Of a stretch of 64,000 bases of DNA, positions 1-8,847 are shown one piece after another. Each line of letters starts with the position of its first letter. Position 1 is the stretch's first letter. Location: assembly GCF_003352165.1 (NCBI RefSeq), contig NZ_CP029176.1, forward strand, positions 2,294,001 through 2,358,000. The letters are read 5' to 3'. The stretch comes from Acidibrevibacterium fodinaquatile. Lineage in GTDB: Bacteria; Pseudomonadota; Alphaproteobacteria; Acetobacterales; Acetobacteraceae. The notes under the pieces were generated by a model. The model was not told where the DNA came from, searched no databases, and worked only from the letters and a program-made list of their open reading frames with translations. Made by a program: the position numbers and the translations under genes.

Positions 1-960
1 CCCGCCAGCCTCCTGCCAGGCTTGCGCGAGATCCTCGGGCACGGTGAAGGGCGCGGCCGTCCAGCCCAGCGCCGCCTTCGTCGCCGCCGCTTCCGCCGCC
101 CCCAGCGCCGAGCCATGGGCGGCATTGGTGCCCGCCTTGTGCGGCGCGCCGAAGCCGATGATGGTGCGGCAAGCGATCAGCGTCGGCTTCTTCGAGCGCA
201 CGGCGAACGAGAGGGCGGCCGCGATCTGTGCCGGATCATGGCCGTCGATCCGCTTCGTCGCCCAGCCATAGGCGGCGAAGCGTTTTAGCGCGTCATCGGA
301 GGTTGCGAGCCGCGTCGCGCCGTCGATCGAGATGTGGTTGTCGTCGTAGAGGACAGTGAGTTTGTCGAGCCGGAGATGGCCGGCGAGCGAGGCCGCCTCA
401 TGGCTGATTCCCTCCATCAGATCGCCGTCGGAGGCGATAACCCAGGTGCGGTGATCGACCAGGCTGCGCCCGAACCGCGCCGCGAGCATCCGCTCGCCAA
501 GCGCCATGCCGACGGCGGTGGCGATGCCCTGGCCGAGCGGGCCGGTGGTGGTCTCGATCGCCGGATGGGCGCCATATTCAGGGTGGCCGGCGGCGGCAGA
601 GTGGAGTTGGCGGAAACGCTCCAGCACGTCCATCCCCATGCCGGCATGGCCGGTGAGATGGAGGAGGGCATAAAGCAGCATCGAGCCGTGGCCGGCGGAG
701 AGCACGAAGCGGTCACGATCGGGCCAGCGCGGATCGGCGGCGTCGAATTTCAGGAATCGCGTCCAGAGCACCGTCGCGACATCGGCCATGCCGAGCGGCA
801 GGCCGGGATGGCCGGAATTGGCGCGCTCGACGGCGTCGATGGCGAGCGCACGGATCGCGTCCGCCATGCGGCGCTCGAGCGTCGGCGGGCGCGCGAGCAG
901 GGCCGCTTGCCGGGCGATGACGTCATCAGGCGGTGAGGAGGTTTCTGCCGGGGATGCCAT
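1..960 (-). CDS. tkt: Transketolase, N-terminal 320 residues (runs off the window)
   Basis: This ThDP- and Mg-dependent enzyme moves two-carbon ketol units between sugar phosphates in the pentose phosphate and Calvin pathways. Reading leftward from the ATG at 960, the protein begins [14 protein letters not shown]. It then shows the family N-terminus [20 protein letters not shown], with the conserved [12 protein letters not shown] loop, and later the GPLGQG and SDGDLMEG (GDG-type ThDP/Mg) motifs. The pyrimidine-binding and C-terminal domains lie beyond position 1, so only about half of a ~660-residue protein is visible. The roughly 200 bases upstream separate it from the exported-protein genes that read the same way, so it probably has its own promoter. 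The family assignment is secure; the start is likely but has no strong Shine-Dalgarno. Confidence 0.93.
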   Translation of the reverse strand, partial: MASPAETSSPPDDVIARQAALLARPPTLERRMADAIRALAIDAVERANSGHPGLPLGMADVATVLWTRFLKFDAADPRWPDRDRFVLSAGHGSMLLYALLHLTGHAGMGMDVLERFRQLHSAAAGHPEYGAHPAIETTTGPLGQGIATAVGMALGERMLAARFGRSLVDHRTWVIASDGDLMEGISHEAASLAGHLRLDKLTVLYDDNHISIDGATRLATSDDALKRFAAYGWATKRIDGHDPAQIAAALSFAVRSKKPTLIACRTIIGFGAPHKAGTNAAHGSALGAAEAAATKAALGWTAAPFTVPEDLAQAWQEAGG

Positions 961-1160
961 CCCTCGGCTATAAAAGCCGATCCCCGCCGAGGCAAGTCTC
1001 GCGGCGGCTGCTTCGCTGACGGCACGATGCTGGCGGGCAGTGTCTGAGCGCCCGGCGCGGCCGCGATCGGGCTGTCACGCCATGCGTCAGCAGGCGCCGC
1101 GGCATCGGCCTATAACATTATGGATTCCCAGGGTCTGCCGACCGGCAAAGACCTGCCCCC

Positions 1161-1520
1161 TCAGCGGCAGCGCAGATTAACCTCGGCCTCGGCGCGGTGG
1201 AGGCGGTCGATTTCCTCGATCGCGATCGGGGTATGGCGGAAGATATCTGCCTGCGGCCCATGCACCCCTTGCTGCATGCTGAGGATGGTCTCCGCCTTCT
1301 CGTAATCGTCATAGCTCATCATGTCGGCAATGGTATCGATGCCGCATGAGCATTTTTCGAGCAGATCATGGCTGAATCCATTGGCGGCGAGACAGCCGAT
1401 GACGTAATCGGCGCGCGCCGCGGTCGGATAGTCATGCGCCGGATGGTGCTCCTCGGTTTCGGCACGCGCGGCAATGGCGATCAGGCCGAGAGCGAGCGCC
1501 GCGACGAGCGCGCGGGTCAT
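1161..1520 (-). CDS. Small exported protein of unknown function near the xoxF cluster
   Basis: The 119-residue protein has a clear Sec signal peptide (MTRALVAALALGLIAIAARA). The mature domain of about 99 residues carries cysteines in YVIGCLAANG, KCSCGID and a C-terminal LRCR, which suggests disulfides in the periplasm. Its start overlaps the stop of the next upstream gene by four bases (ATGA), so the two form one operon read away from xoxF. From memory, similar small proteins with an ADYV-x2-C-x-AANG and EKCSC pattern occur beside PQQ-dehydrogenase genes in other alphaproteobacteria. That recollection supports a periplasmic role linked to quinoprotein oxidation but does not show a function. 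No enzymatic motif was recognised. Confidence 0.75.
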   Translation of the reverse strand: MTRALVAALALGLIAIAARAETEEHHPAHDYPTAARADYVIGCLAANGFSHDLLEKCSCGIDTIADMMSYDDYEKAETILSMQQGVHGPQADIFRHTPIAIEEIDRLHRAEAEVNLRCR

Positions 1521-2224
1521 GGCGTCACCGCCTTACCCGGCGCGACTTTCTCGAAAACCAAGTGCTCGCTGATCGCCGGGGCGCCGGATGCGGGATCGGC
1601 CGGCATCTCGGTCGCGAATTCGGCGAATCCCCCCGGCACGTCCTTGCTGAGCACGAAACGGTAGGCTTTCTGCTGGATCTGCGGCATATGCGCGAATCGG
1701 TCATTGTCGGCGAAGGGGCGGAGCGTGATGCTCTGCGCCGCCACCTCATGGCCGTCGAGCGTGACCTTGGCGGGCGTCATCTCCGCCTTGTCGATGAAGG
1801 CGGCGCGGATACGGTTACGATAATAAGCGGCGGCGACGCCGGTCATGGCGCGCATTTCATCGACGTCGTGTTCGAGAAACACCATCAGCAGCGGATTGCC
1901 GCGGAAATCATCGACCGCGGGGTAAAAAATATGGTGATCGCCGGTGAGAAAATTGAACATCACGTATTTCGTGCCATCGGGATGGACGAGTTTGATATCC
2001 TCGGCGACGTGATCGGTGAACCCATCCGGTCCCTGGCGCGTGTAGCGATAGAGGAGGGTTTCGGGATGGTCGATATTAGCGAGATGCGGGGTCTCGAACA
2101 GGGAGACCTGCGCTGGGCTGAGCGGCTTGGTTTCGTCCGCGGGGCCGGCGGCATGAACCGGCGATGCGAGGCAGAGGCCGAGAAGGGTAAGAGCGGTAAG
2201 TCTTGGTGTCATTTTTGCATGCAT
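1517..2224 (-). CDS. Exported protein of unknown function, operon partner of the 119-aa protein
   Basis: The start chosen is the ATG at 2224 (MHAKMTPRLTALTLLGLCLA); the ATG at 2212 is nearly as good. Either gives a signal peptide ending near SPVHAAG and a mature periplasmic protein of about 210 residues. The open frame continues upstream to 2557, but that part overlaps the small gene at 2297-2503 and has no coding features. The mature part is rich in aromatic and acidic residues (TKYVMFNFLTGDHHIFYP, LMVFLEHDVDEMRAMTG) and has no cysteines or heme motif. No family was recognised. It sits divergently from the xoxF operon, which suggests, without proof, a role in the periplasm during methanol oxidation. 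Confidence 0.7.
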   Translation of the reverse strand: MHAKMTPRLTALTLLGLCLASPVHAAGPADETKPLSPAQVSLFETPHLANIDHPETLLYRYTRQGPDGFTDHVAEDIKLVHPDGTKYVMFNFLTGDHHIFYPAVDDFRGNPLLMVFLEHDVDEMRAMTGVAAAYYRNRIRAAFIDKAEMTPAKVTLDGHEVAAQSITLRPFADNDRFAHMPQIQQKAYRFVLSKDVPGGFAEFATEMPADPASGAPAISEHLVFEKVAPGKAVTP

Positions 2225-2296
2225 CTCATGCTGTGACGTTTCGTGTGACTGGCCCTTCATGGGCCAATATGGTTCTCTGGTGCAAGGGAGATGATG

Positions 2297-2503
2297 ATGA
2301 TTGAACTCGTGCTCGTCTACTGCCTGGTTGCCGACGCCAAGACCTGTGTCGAAAAGCGGCCGGTTTTCGAGGAGGAAATCACCCAACAAGTCTGCTTGAT
2401 GGATGCCGAGCGTTACGCCATCGCCTATGTCAACGAGCATCCGGAATGGCGGCTGGCGGGCTGGCGTTGCGAAATCGGCGTGCCGCGCCAGGATCCCGCC
2501 TGA
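2297..2503 (+). CDS. Small conserved-looking protein, 68 residues
   Basis: Three ATGs occur in a row (2291, 2294, 2297). The third is preferred because the Shine-Dalgarno-like AAGGGAG at 2284-2290 is then six to seven bases away. The product begins MIELVLVYCLVADAKTCVEK and has three paired-looking cysteines (YC, KTC, QQVC) plus a fourth in WRCEIG near the end. It has no signal peptide or membrane segment. It lies between the divergent exported-protein operon and xoxF. Similar 65-70-residue proteins beginning IELV-x-VYC are, as far as I recall, widespread in alphaproteobacteria with no assigned function. The coding call rests on the good ribosome site, cysteine pattern and location. Confidence 0.6.
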   Translation: MIELVLVYCLVADAKTCVEKRPVFEEEITQQVCLMDAERYAIAYVNEHPEWRLAGWRCEIGVPRQDPA

Positions 2504-2565
2504 TCGCCCGGCATTATCGCGCGCCGGAGGGGGGGTGCGGCTGCGATCATCATTCATGCAGATTT

Positions 2566-2594
2566 TTGCCCATATGATTGATTAATTCTATAAT
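2566..2594 (+). promoter_or_regulatory. Candidate sigma-70 promoter in the AT-rich xoxF upstream region
   Basis: TTGCCC (2566-2571) and a perfect TATAAT (2589-2594) are separated by 17 bases. They sit in a locally AT-rich stretch (about 2555-2690) that contrasts with the GC-rich surroundings. If used, transcription would begin near 2601 and give xoxF a leader of about 260 bases. The rest of the 359-base gap (2504-2862) holds no recognisable gene; closer promoters are possible. Confidence 0.35.
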
Positions 2595-2862
2595 AACCGG
2601 ATTGGTTCTTCGACTGACTTGATCGAGTTCATTTATGCTGCGTTGCACAATTATAAATCGAACAAAAATACAGTCCAGATTGCAGTTTGATGCTTGTCAA
2701 CGGAATGGCGTTGGCGATAGCTTGCGCTCAGGCCGCGGAGACGGTGGGCCGTCTGGCGGCTGTGCGATTATGCTTCCGAGAGTTGCCGCGATCCCGATAC
2801 GCGATGCGAGGCAGCCTCGTAGGCATGACAGAAGGTAACGCTTTATTGAGGGAGGGTTCTAT

Positions 2863-4665
2863 ATGAAGCCGAGTCAGCGTTTATTTGCATGGGCGGTGCT
2901 CATGGGCAGCGCCGCCGGGATCTTGGGGGCCGGCGCGGCCTTCGCCAATGATCAGCTCGAAAAAATGTCGCAGGATCCCAAGCAGTGGGTGATGCCGGCC
3001 GGAGACTACGCCAATCAGCGCCACACCAAGCTGACCCAGATCACCACCGAGAACGCCCACAAGCTGCACCCGGTATGGACCTTCTCCACCGGCGTTCTGC
3101 GTGGCCATGAAGGCGGGCCGCTGGTGGTGGGCGACATGATGTATGTCCACACACCGTTCCCGAACAAGGTTTTTGCGCTCGATCTCAACAATGAGGGCCG
3201 CATCGTCTGGGCCTATGAGCCGAAGCAGGATCCGAACGTCATTCCGGTGATGTGCTGCGATACCGTCAATCGCGGCGTCGCCTATGGCGAGGGCATGATC
3301 TTCCTGCATCAGGCCGACACCACCCTGGTCGCGCTCGACGCCAAGACCGGCAAGGTCGCCTGGTCGGTGAAGGATGATGATCCCGCCAAGGGCGCGACCG
3401 GCACCTCGGCGCCGCTCGTCGTCAAGGATAAGGTTCTGGTCGGCGTCTCCGGCGGCGAGTTCGGTGTGCAGGGCCATATGACCGCCTATAACATCAAGGA
3501 TGGGTCGGTCGCCTGGCGTGCCTATTCCGAGGGGCCGGACGATCAGCTCCTGTTCGATCCCGACAAGACCATGGCGATGGGCAAGCCGGTGGGCAAGGAT
3601 TCGTCCCTGAAAACCTGGGAAGGCGATCAGTGGAAGATCGGCGGCGGCGCCACCTGGGGCTGGATTTCCTATGATCCGAAGCTGAACCTGATCTATTACG
3701 GTTCCGGCAATCCCAGCACCTGGAACCCGAGCCAGCGTCCGGGCGATAATAAATGGTCGATGACCATCTTCGCCCGCGACGCCGATACCGGCATGGCGAA
3801 ATGGGTCTATCAGATGACCCCGCATGACGAATGGGATTATGACGGCATCAACGAAATGATCCTCGCCGACACCAAGGTGCACGGCAAGGAAACCAAGGCG
3901 CTGGTGCATTTCGACCGCAATGGCTTCGCCTATGTGCTCGATCGCACCAATGGCGAGTTGCTGGAAGCCAACAAATACGATCCCGCCGTCAACTGGGCGA
4001 CCAAGGTCGATCTGACCACTGGGCGTCCGGAAGTGGTCGCGCAATACTCTACCGATCACAACGGCCCCGACCACAACACCAAGGGCGTCTGCCCGGCGGC
4101 GCTCGGCTCGAAAGACGAGCAGCCGGCCTCCTATGATCCGCAGACGCATATGTTCTACGTGCCGACCAACCATGTCTGCATGGATTACGAGCCGTACAAG
4201 GTGACCTACACTGCGGGCCAGCCTTATGTCGGCGCGACGCTGTCGATGTTCCCGCCGAAGGGCGAGAACCATCTCGGCAATTTCATCGCTTATGACGTCA
4301 ATGAAGGCAAGATCGTCTGGTCCGATCACGAGACCTTCTCGGTGTGGTCGGGCGCCTTGACGACACCGACCGGGGTTGCCTTCTACGGCACGCTGGATGG
4401 CGATCTGAAGGCGGTCGATGCCAAGACCGGCAAGCTGCTCTACAAGTTCAAGACGCCTTCGGGCATCATCGGCAACGTCAACGCCTTCGAGCATAACGGC
4501 AAAGAATATATCGCCGTTCTCTCCGGCGTCGGCGGCTGGGCGGGCATCGGCATGGCTGCTGGCCTGACCGGCGACACCGATGGTCTCGGTGCGGTCGGCG
4601 CTTACAAGAGCCTCTCGAACTACACCCAGCTCGGCGGTGTCTTGACCGTGTTCTCCGTCGAATAA
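2863..4665 (+). CDS. xoxF: XoxF-type lanthanide-dependent methanol dehydrogenase
   Basis: This periplasmic PQQ quinoprotein oxidises methanol (and often formaldehyde) and passes electrons to a dedicated cytochrome c. The 600-residue length is typical. A signal peptide ends near AAFAND (residues 27-30), and the mature protein begins with the family pattern. Visible hallmarks are the adjacent cysteines of the redox-active disulfide ring (MCCDT, residues 131-132), SGGEFGV with metal-ligand Glu199, the GSGNPSTWN loop, and HDEWDYDG. In the last, Asp325 is the catalytic base and Asp327, two residues on, is the extra carboxylate that defines lanthanide-binding XoxF; calcium MxaF has a smaller residue there. 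A strong ribosome site (GAGGGAGGG at 2848-2856) fixes the ATG. xoxG and xoxJ follow, and no mxaI-like small subunit is present. Confidence 0.96.
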   Translation: MKPSQRLFAWAVLMGSAAGILGAGAAFANDQLEKMSQDPKQWVMPAGDYANQRHTKLTQITTENAHKLHPVWTFSTGVLRGHEGGPLVVGDMMYVHTPFPNKVFALDLNNEGRIVWAYEPKQDPNVIPVMCCDTVNRGVAYGEGMIFLHQADTTLVALDAKTGKVAWSVKDDDPAKGATGTSAPLVVKDKVLVGVSGGEFGVQGHMTAYNIKDGSVAWRAYSEGPDDQLLFDPDKTMAMGKPVGKDSSLKTWEGDQWKIGGGATWGWISYDPKLNLIYYGSGNPSTWNPSQRPGDNKWSMTIFARDADTGMAKWVYQMTPHDEWDYDGINEMILADTKVHGKETKALVHFDRNGFAYVLDRTNGELLEANKYDPAVNWATKVDLTTGRPEVVAQYSTDHNGPDHNTKGVCPAALGSKDEQPASYDPQTHMFYVPTNHVCMDYEPYKVTYTAGQPYVGATLSMFPPKGENHLGNFIAYDVNEGKIVWSDHETFSVWSGALTTPTGVAFYGTLDGDLKAVDAKTGKLLYKFKTPSGIIGNVNAFEHNGKEYIAVLSGVGGWAGIGMAAGLTGDTDGLGAVGAYKSLSNYTQLGGVLTVFSVE

Positions 4666-4687
4666 ATCCTCCTCGTTCGCTCGCTTC

Positions 4688-4719
4688 CCCCGGCTGGTTC
4701 GCCAGCCGGGGTAATTTTT
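4688..4719 (+). terminator. Hairpin with UUCG loop and T-run between xoxF and xoxG
   Basis: CCCCGGCTGG (4688-4697) and CCAGCCGGGG (4702-4711) form a perfect ten-base-pair stem around a TTCG tetraloop. TAATTTTT follows. This is a textbook intrinsic terminator in the 133-base gap after xoxF. Because xoxG follows on the same strand, it probably acts as a partial terminator or 3' stabiliser that keeps xoxF mRNA more abundant than xoxG/xoxJ mRNA. Confidence 0.8.
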
Positions 4720-4798
4720 CCAAACCCGAGAGGTTTTCGCGGCGTCGATGCCTTTGTGGCGGCGCACGCACCAAATGGAATAACCTGAGGAAATACGC

Positions 4799-5305
4799 AT
4801 GCGCCGTGATCGCCTAACCGGCCATTCCCAAGCCGAAAAGCCACTGACTGACAAATTCTTGACGGGCAATCTTGCCGCCCTTTTCACTACCGCTCTTCTC
4901 GCCGCAACGGTCGCGACAGCCGGTGGCGCTCGCGCCGATGACGCGCCGGCCGACAGCAAACCCTATGTCGTGCAAAATGGCCGTGTCGATCACCACGTCT
5001 TCAATGGCTATCGTCGCTACGGCGATAATTGCCTGCGCTGTCATGGCCCCGATGGTGCCGGCAGCTCCTACGCCCCTGCCCTCGTCGATTCGCTCAAACA
5101 CATGACGAAAGAGCAGTTCGAGAACACCGTCATCAACGGCCGCCAGGACGTCAACACCGCCAACCAGAACGTCATGCCGCCCTTCGGACTCAATCCCGAT
5201 GTCGTTGAAAATCTCGATGACATCTATGGTTATTTGAAAGCGCGTTCCGATGGCGTGCTCGGCCGAGGACGGCCGAAGAAAATCGGCGACGATGATGACA
5301 ATTAA
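4799..5305 (+). CDS. xoxG: XoxG, cytochrome c electron acceptor of XoxF
   Basis: This class I c-type cytochrome of 168 residues accepts electrons from XoxF in the periplasm. The ATG at 4799 has GAGGAAA (4787-4793) upstream. An N-terminal hydrophobic segment (about residues 22-45, ending GGARADD) is a signal peptide with an unusually long polar leader (MRRDRLTGHSQAEK). The single heme site is CLRCH (residues 78-82), and the distal methionine ligand is probably in NVMPPFG. The C-terminus is very acidic (GDDDDN). The gene overlaps the xoxJ start by about 14 bases, which implies translational coupling. The position directly between xoxF and xoxJ supports the name more than the sequence alone. Confidence 0.92.
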   Translation: MRRDRLTGHSQAEKPLTDKFLTGNLAALFTTALLAATVATAGGARADDAPADSKPYVVQNGRVDHHVFNGYRRYGDNCLRCHGPDGAGSSYAPALVDSLKHMTKEQFENTVINGRQDVNTANQNVMPPFGLNPDVVENLDDIYGYLKARSDGVLGRGRPKKIGDDDDN

Positions 5306-6116
5306 GGCGGCAGCGTTCGCTGCCCTGTTTTTGGCGCTTCCCGCCGCCAGCTTTGCGCAGCCCGCCGCTCCTAGCCTCGCCTCGACAAGCGAATTCCGTG
5401 TCTGCGGCGACCCGGCCAATCTGCCGTTTTCCAATCAGGCGCATGAGGGTTTCGAGAACAAGATCTCTGATCTCTTCGCCGGCTATCTGCATGAACCGGT
5501 GACCAATGTGTGGTTCCCGCAGATCGTCGGGTTCTATCGCAACACGCTGTTCGCACATCGCTGCGACGTTGTCATGGGCACCGTCGCGGGCGGCGAGATG
5601 GTCGATACCACTAATCCTTATTACCATACCGGCTATATGATCGTGACGCGCAATGCCGATCATATCGCCAGCGTCGATCTCGGCGATCCGGTATTTTCAG
5701 ACAAGAAAATAGGTCTCATCGCCTCCACCCCGCCGACCGATATCGTCGCGCGGCATCATCTGCTCGCCCATGTGACGCCCTATAATCTCACCGTCGATAC
5801 CCGCGTCGAAGCGCCGGCAAAAACTCTGCTCCTCGATCTCGTCGCCGGCAAGATCGATGTCGGCCTGGTTTGGGGGCCATTCGCCGGCTATTACATCAAG
5901 CACGATCATCTGCCGCTCGCGATGGCGTTCCTACCGGCCGAACCCGGAGGGCCGCGGCTCGATTACCGCATCGCCATGGGCGTGCGCCCAAGCGATGTTA
6001 CTTTCCGCCGCACCCTCAATGATCTGATCCAGAAGCATCAGGACGAGATCACCGCGATCCTCAACGATTACGGCATTCCGCTGCTCGATGAGCAGGGCAA
6101 CCCGCTCAAACCGTGA
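5292..6116 (+). CDS. xoxJ: XoxJ, periplasmic solute-binding-like accessory protein of the methanol dehydrogenase
   Basis: The protein belongs to the 'quinoprotein dehydrogenase-associated substrate-binding protein' family (MxaJ/XoxJ), thought to activate or mature the apo-dehydrogenase. The start chosen is ATG 5292 (MMTIKAAAFAALFLAL); the ATG at 5295 is equivalent. Upstream in-frame codons lie inside xoxG and lack a signal peptide. The signal peptide ends near SFAQP. The mature domain shows the family pattern RVCGDPANLPFSN, the binding-protein-like FYRNTLFAHRCDVVMG, and a second lobe with KIDVGLVWGPFAGYY. At about 274 residues it has the usual length. Its stop overlaps the next gene as GTGA. 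Confidence 0.9.
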   Translation: MMTIKAAAFAALFLALPAASFAQPAAPSLASTSEFRVCGDPANLPFSNQAHEGFENKISDLFAGYLHEPVTNVWFPQIVGFYRNTLFAHRCDVVMGTVAGGEMVDTTNPYYHTGYMIVTRNADHIASVDLGDPVFSDKKIGLIASTPPTDIVARHHLLAHVTPYNLTVDTRVEAPAKTLLLDLVAGKIDVGLVWGPFAGYYIKHDHLPLAMAFLPAEPGGPRLDYRIAMGVRPSDVTFRRTLNDLIQKHQDEITAILNDYGIPLLDEQGNPLKP

Positions 6117-6670
6117 GACACTGGCTGCTCGCGGCCTTTCTGCTCACCCTGCCGCTCGCCGCCGGGGCTCAGATTGCGCTTCCAGATGAGTATCGGATGG
6201 ACGATTACCACGCCCCGGTCCCCGATCGCGTTCCTGGCGGAACGGTCGTTCATGCGACGGCGGTCGAAAAACTCCGCGCCGCCGGTGCCATTCTCATCGA
6301 CGTGCTCCCCGCGCCGCGCCGCCCGCCGGCGATGAAGCCGGGCGTGCCCTGGCTCCCGGCACCGCATCTCGACATTCCCGGCAGCGTCTGGCTCCCGGAT
6401 TTTGGCCGCGGCGCCTTGAATAAGGCGATGGCGGCGTGGTTTCATGGCGAGTTGCGCGCCCTCACGCACGGCGATTCCGATCGGGCGCTGGTGTTTTACT
6501 GCCAAGCACAATGCTGGATGAGTTGGAACGCCGCCAAGCGCGCGGCGAGACTGGGATTTCGCCAAGTCTATTGGTTTCCTGAGGGCGTCGATGGCTGGCG
6601 CGCCGCCGGCTTTGCCCTCGCGCCGGCGGCGCCGCTCACCCCGCCGGACGACGGCGACCCTCCCGCATAG
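6113..6670 (+). CDS. Rhodanese-like protein with CXXCW-type motif, associated with PQQ-dependent catabolism
   Basis: Translation starts at a GTG that overlaps the xoxJ stop (GTGA), so the gene is the last of the xox operon. The 185-residue product has a signal peptide (MRHWLLAAFLLTLPLAAGA) and a rhodanese-like fold. The diagnostic segment is FYCQAQCWMSWNAAKRA, with two cysteines followed by Trp, then YWFPEGVDGW. This matches the family named for a CXXCW motif in PQQ-dependent alcohol catabolism clusters. Its biochemical role is not established; a periplasmic thiol or sulfur-handling function in maturation of the dehydrogenase or its cytochrome is an inference. The C-terminus is proline- and alanine-rich. 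Confidence 0.87.
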   Translation: MRHWLLAAFLLTLPLAAGAQIALPDEYRMDDYHAPVPDRVPGGTVVHATAVEKLRAAGAILIDVLPAPRRPPAMKPGVPWLPAPHLDIPGSVWLPDFGRGALNKAMAAWFHGELRALTHGDSDRALVFYCQAQCWMSWNAAKRAARLGFRQVYWFPEGVDGWRAAGFALAPAAPLTPPDDGDPPA

Positions 6671-6748
6671 CGGCGCGCCGCTTTCGCCGCTTCCGGTCGG
6701 GCGCGATCAGAGGGTATGCTCGCGCCGAACCGCGCTCTGGAGGACACT

Positions 6749-7585
6749 ATGGAACCACTCGTCAGCACGTCCTGGCTTGCCGAACATCTCGGGGAGAAAG
6801 ACCTCGTGGTGTTTGATGCGACGATGTATCTGCCTAATGAAAGCAAAAACGGCCGCGAGGAATTCGCGCGCGCCCATATTCCCGGCGCCGGTTTTTTCGA
6901 TATCGACGAAGTCGCCGACCCGGAAAGTAATCTTCCTCATATGGTGCCGACCGCAAGCCGATTCGCGGCGCTGATTTCGGCGCTCGGCGTGAGCAATGCT
7001 AGCCGCGTCGTGTTCTATGACCAAAAGGGGCTTTCTTCGGCGGCGCGCGGCTGGTGGCTGATGGGGTTGTTCGGGCATGATCAGGCCATGGTGCTCGATG
7101 GCGGGCTGCCGAAATGGCAGCGCGAGGGGCGCGCGACCGCCTCCGGCCCGCCGCGCCCGGCCGCGCCCGGCCAATTTACGCCGCGCTTTCGCCCCCGGCG
7201 TCTCCGCGGCCTCGGCGATATGCTGGAAAATCTCGAGACTGATGCCGAACTGGTGCTCGATGCGCGCGCGGCGGGGCGATTTGCGGCGACCAGCCCGGAG
7301 CCACGTCCGGGCCTTCCCGCCGGGCGCATTCCGCGCAGCCGCAACCTGCCCTACACCGAACTCCTCAACCCCGATTTCACCTTCAAATCGCGCGAGGAAC
7401 TTCGCGCCCGCTTCGCTGCCTGCGGGGTCGATGAGACGTGCGCGGTGGTGACCTCTTGCGGCTCCGGGGTGTCGGCGGCGGTGCTCACCCTCGGCCTCAC
7501 CCTCGCCGGCCATCCCTGCGGCGCGCTCTATGATGGCTCGTGGACGGAATGGGCGAGCCATCCCGACACGCCGAAGGAATCCTGA
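6749..7585 (+). CDS. sseA: 3-Mercaptopyruvate (or thiosulfate) sulfurtransferase
   Basis: This two-domain rhodanese transfers sulfur from 3-mercaptopyruvate to a thiol acceptor or cyanide. The ATG at 6749 is chosen because GGAGGA lies at 6739-6744; an upstream in-frame ATG at 6716 adds only 11 poor residues. The N-terminal inactive domain has YDQKGLSSAARGWW, where the catalytic cysteine is absent. The C-terminal domain has the active loop SCGSGVSA, whose CGSGV form is typical of mercaptopyruvate sulfurtransferases rather than thiosulfate types. Length is 278 residues. Cystathionine beta-lyase starts four bases downstream, so the two form a sulfur amino acid operon. A nearby cyanase may be functionally linked through cyanide/thiocyanate/cyanate, but that is speculative. 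Confidence 0.88.
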   Translation: MEPLVSTSWLAEHLGEKDLVVFDATMYLPNESKNGREEFARAHIPGAGFFDIDEVADPESNLPHMVPTASRFAALISALGVSNASRVVFYDQKGLSSAARGWWLMGLFGHDQAMVLDGGLPKWQREGRATASGPPRPAAPGQFTPRFRPRRLRGLGDMLENLETDAELVLDARAAGRFAATSPEPRPGLPAGRIPRSRNLPYTELLNPDFTFKSREELRARFAACGVDETCAVVTSCGSGVSAAVLTLGLTLAGHPCGALYDGSWTEWASHPDTPKES

Positions 7586-7589
7586 CCCC

Positions 7590-8786
7590 ATGACCGAAGA
7601 CCCGCCGCAGACACCGCTCCGCGCTGACACGCGCCTCGCCCAGGTTGGGCGCGCCGGCGCGCGCGCGCATGGTTTCGTCAACCCACCGCTGGTGCGCGGC
7701 TCGACGGTGCTCCATGCCTCCTGCGCCGACCGCGCCGCCGCCGGCGGCCACCGCTTGGAGCAGGCGCTGGTCTATGGCCTGCTCGGCACGCCAACCCATT
7801 TCGCGCTCGAGGACGCGATCGCCGAGATCGAAGGCGGCACGCGCTGCCAGATCGTCTCCTCGGGCCTTGCCGCCTGCACCCTGCCGCTGATGGCCTATCT
7901 CAAGGCCGGCGATCACTGCCTGATGCCGGACAGTGTCTATGGCCCGACGCGGCATTTCTGTGACACGGTGCTAGCCGGACTCCGCATCACCACCACCTAC
8001 TATCCGCCAACGCTCGATCCCGCCGCGCTCGCGCTGATGTTTCGCCCGACGACGCGGGTCTTGTTCCTCGAAAGCCCCGGCAGCCATACCTTCGAGATGC
8101 AGGACGTGCCGGGCTTGGCCGAGGCCGCGCATGCCCGCGGCGTCAAGGTGCTGATGGACAATACCTGGGGCATCCATTTCTTTCAGCCCTTCGCCCATGG
8201 CGTCGATGTCTCGATCCAGGCGCTGACGAAATATGTCGGCGGCCATTCCGATGTCCTGCTCGGCGCCATCACTACCCGCGCCGAGGAGGATTGGGAGCGG
8301 GTGCGCGGAACGGCGCTCGCCTTCGGTCAGTATGCCAGCCCCGATGATTGCTGGCTCGCGCTTCGTGGCGTGCGCACGCTCTCGGTCCGGCTCTATCATC
8401 AGATGGAATCGGGGATTCGTGTCGCGCGCTGGTTCAGTGAGCGACCGGAGGTGCAGACCGTGCTTCATCCCGCCCTGCCCGGCGCGCCCGGGCATGCGAT
8501 TTGGCAGCGCGATTATACCGGCGCCTGCAGCCTGTTCGGCGTCGTCTTTCAGCCCGATATCAGCGCCGAATCGATGGTCGCGATGATCGATGCCCTCACC
8601 CTGTTTGGCATTGGCGCTTCCTGGGGCGGCTATGAGAGTCTCGCGCTGCCGACCACCGGAACCATCCGCCGCACAGCGTCGGCGCCGCTCGCAGGGCCGG
8701 CGGCGCGGTTTCATATCGGCCTCGAAGATCCGGCCGATCTTATCGCCGATCTCACCCAAGCCTTCAGCCGCTTGCGGCGGGCATAG
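7590..8786 (+). CDS. metC: Cystathionine beta-lyase (PLP-dependent)
   Basis: This Cys/Met-metabolism PLP enzyme (aminotransferase fold type I) cleaves cystathionine to homocysteine, ammonia and pyruvate. The ATG at 7590 follows the sseA stop by four bases and has GAAGGA about 12 bases upstream. The 398-residue protein shows the family landmarks FVNPPLVRGSTVLH, the phosphate-binding SSGLAACTLPL, PDSVYGPT, MDNTWGIHFFQP and the PLP lysine in QALTKYVGGHSDV. WGGYESLALP near the C-terminus is typical of MetC rather than MetB. It is the last gene of the sseA-metC operon and ends in a large hairpin. Confidence 0.92.
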   Translation: MTEDPPQTPLRADTRLAQVGRAGARAHGFVNPPLVRGSTVLHASCADRAAAGGHRLEQALVYGLLGTPTHFALEDAIAEIEGGTRCQIVSSGLAACTLPLMAYLKAGDHCLMPDSVYGPTRHFCDTVLAGLRITTTYYPPTLDPAALALMFRPTTRVLFLESPGSHTFEMQDVPGLAEAAHARGVKVLMDNTWGIHFFQPFAHGVDVSIQALTKYVGGHSDVLLGAITTRAEEDWERVRGTALAFGQYASPDDCWLALRGVRTLSVRLYHQMESGIRVARWFSERPEVQTVLHPALPGAPGHAIWQRDYTGACSLFGVVFQPDISAESMVAMIDALTLFGIGASWGGYESLALPTTGTIRRTASAPLAGPAARFHIGLEDPADLIADLTQAFSRLRRA

Positions 8787-8821
8787 AGCGTGCCCGGATC
8801 ATATCGATCCAGAGACGCTCT
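8785..8821 (+). terminator. Compound hairpin between convergent metC and zur
   Basis: AGAGCGT (8785-8791) pairs with ACGCTCT (8815-8821), and inside it GGATC (8796-8800) pairs with GATCC (8806-8810). The structure begins at the metC stop and lies between two convergent genes. It is a likely bidirectional terminator, although there is no long T-run on either side. Confidence 0.55.
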
Positions 8822-8847
8822 ATTAAGGTATTGTTGTAGAGTGTGAT

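Noticed and set aside
2225-2557. N-terminal extension of the exported protein up to 2557
   Set aside because: It would remove the signal peptide from the N-terminus and cover the small gene at 2297-2503 on the other strand; the extension has no recognisable feature.
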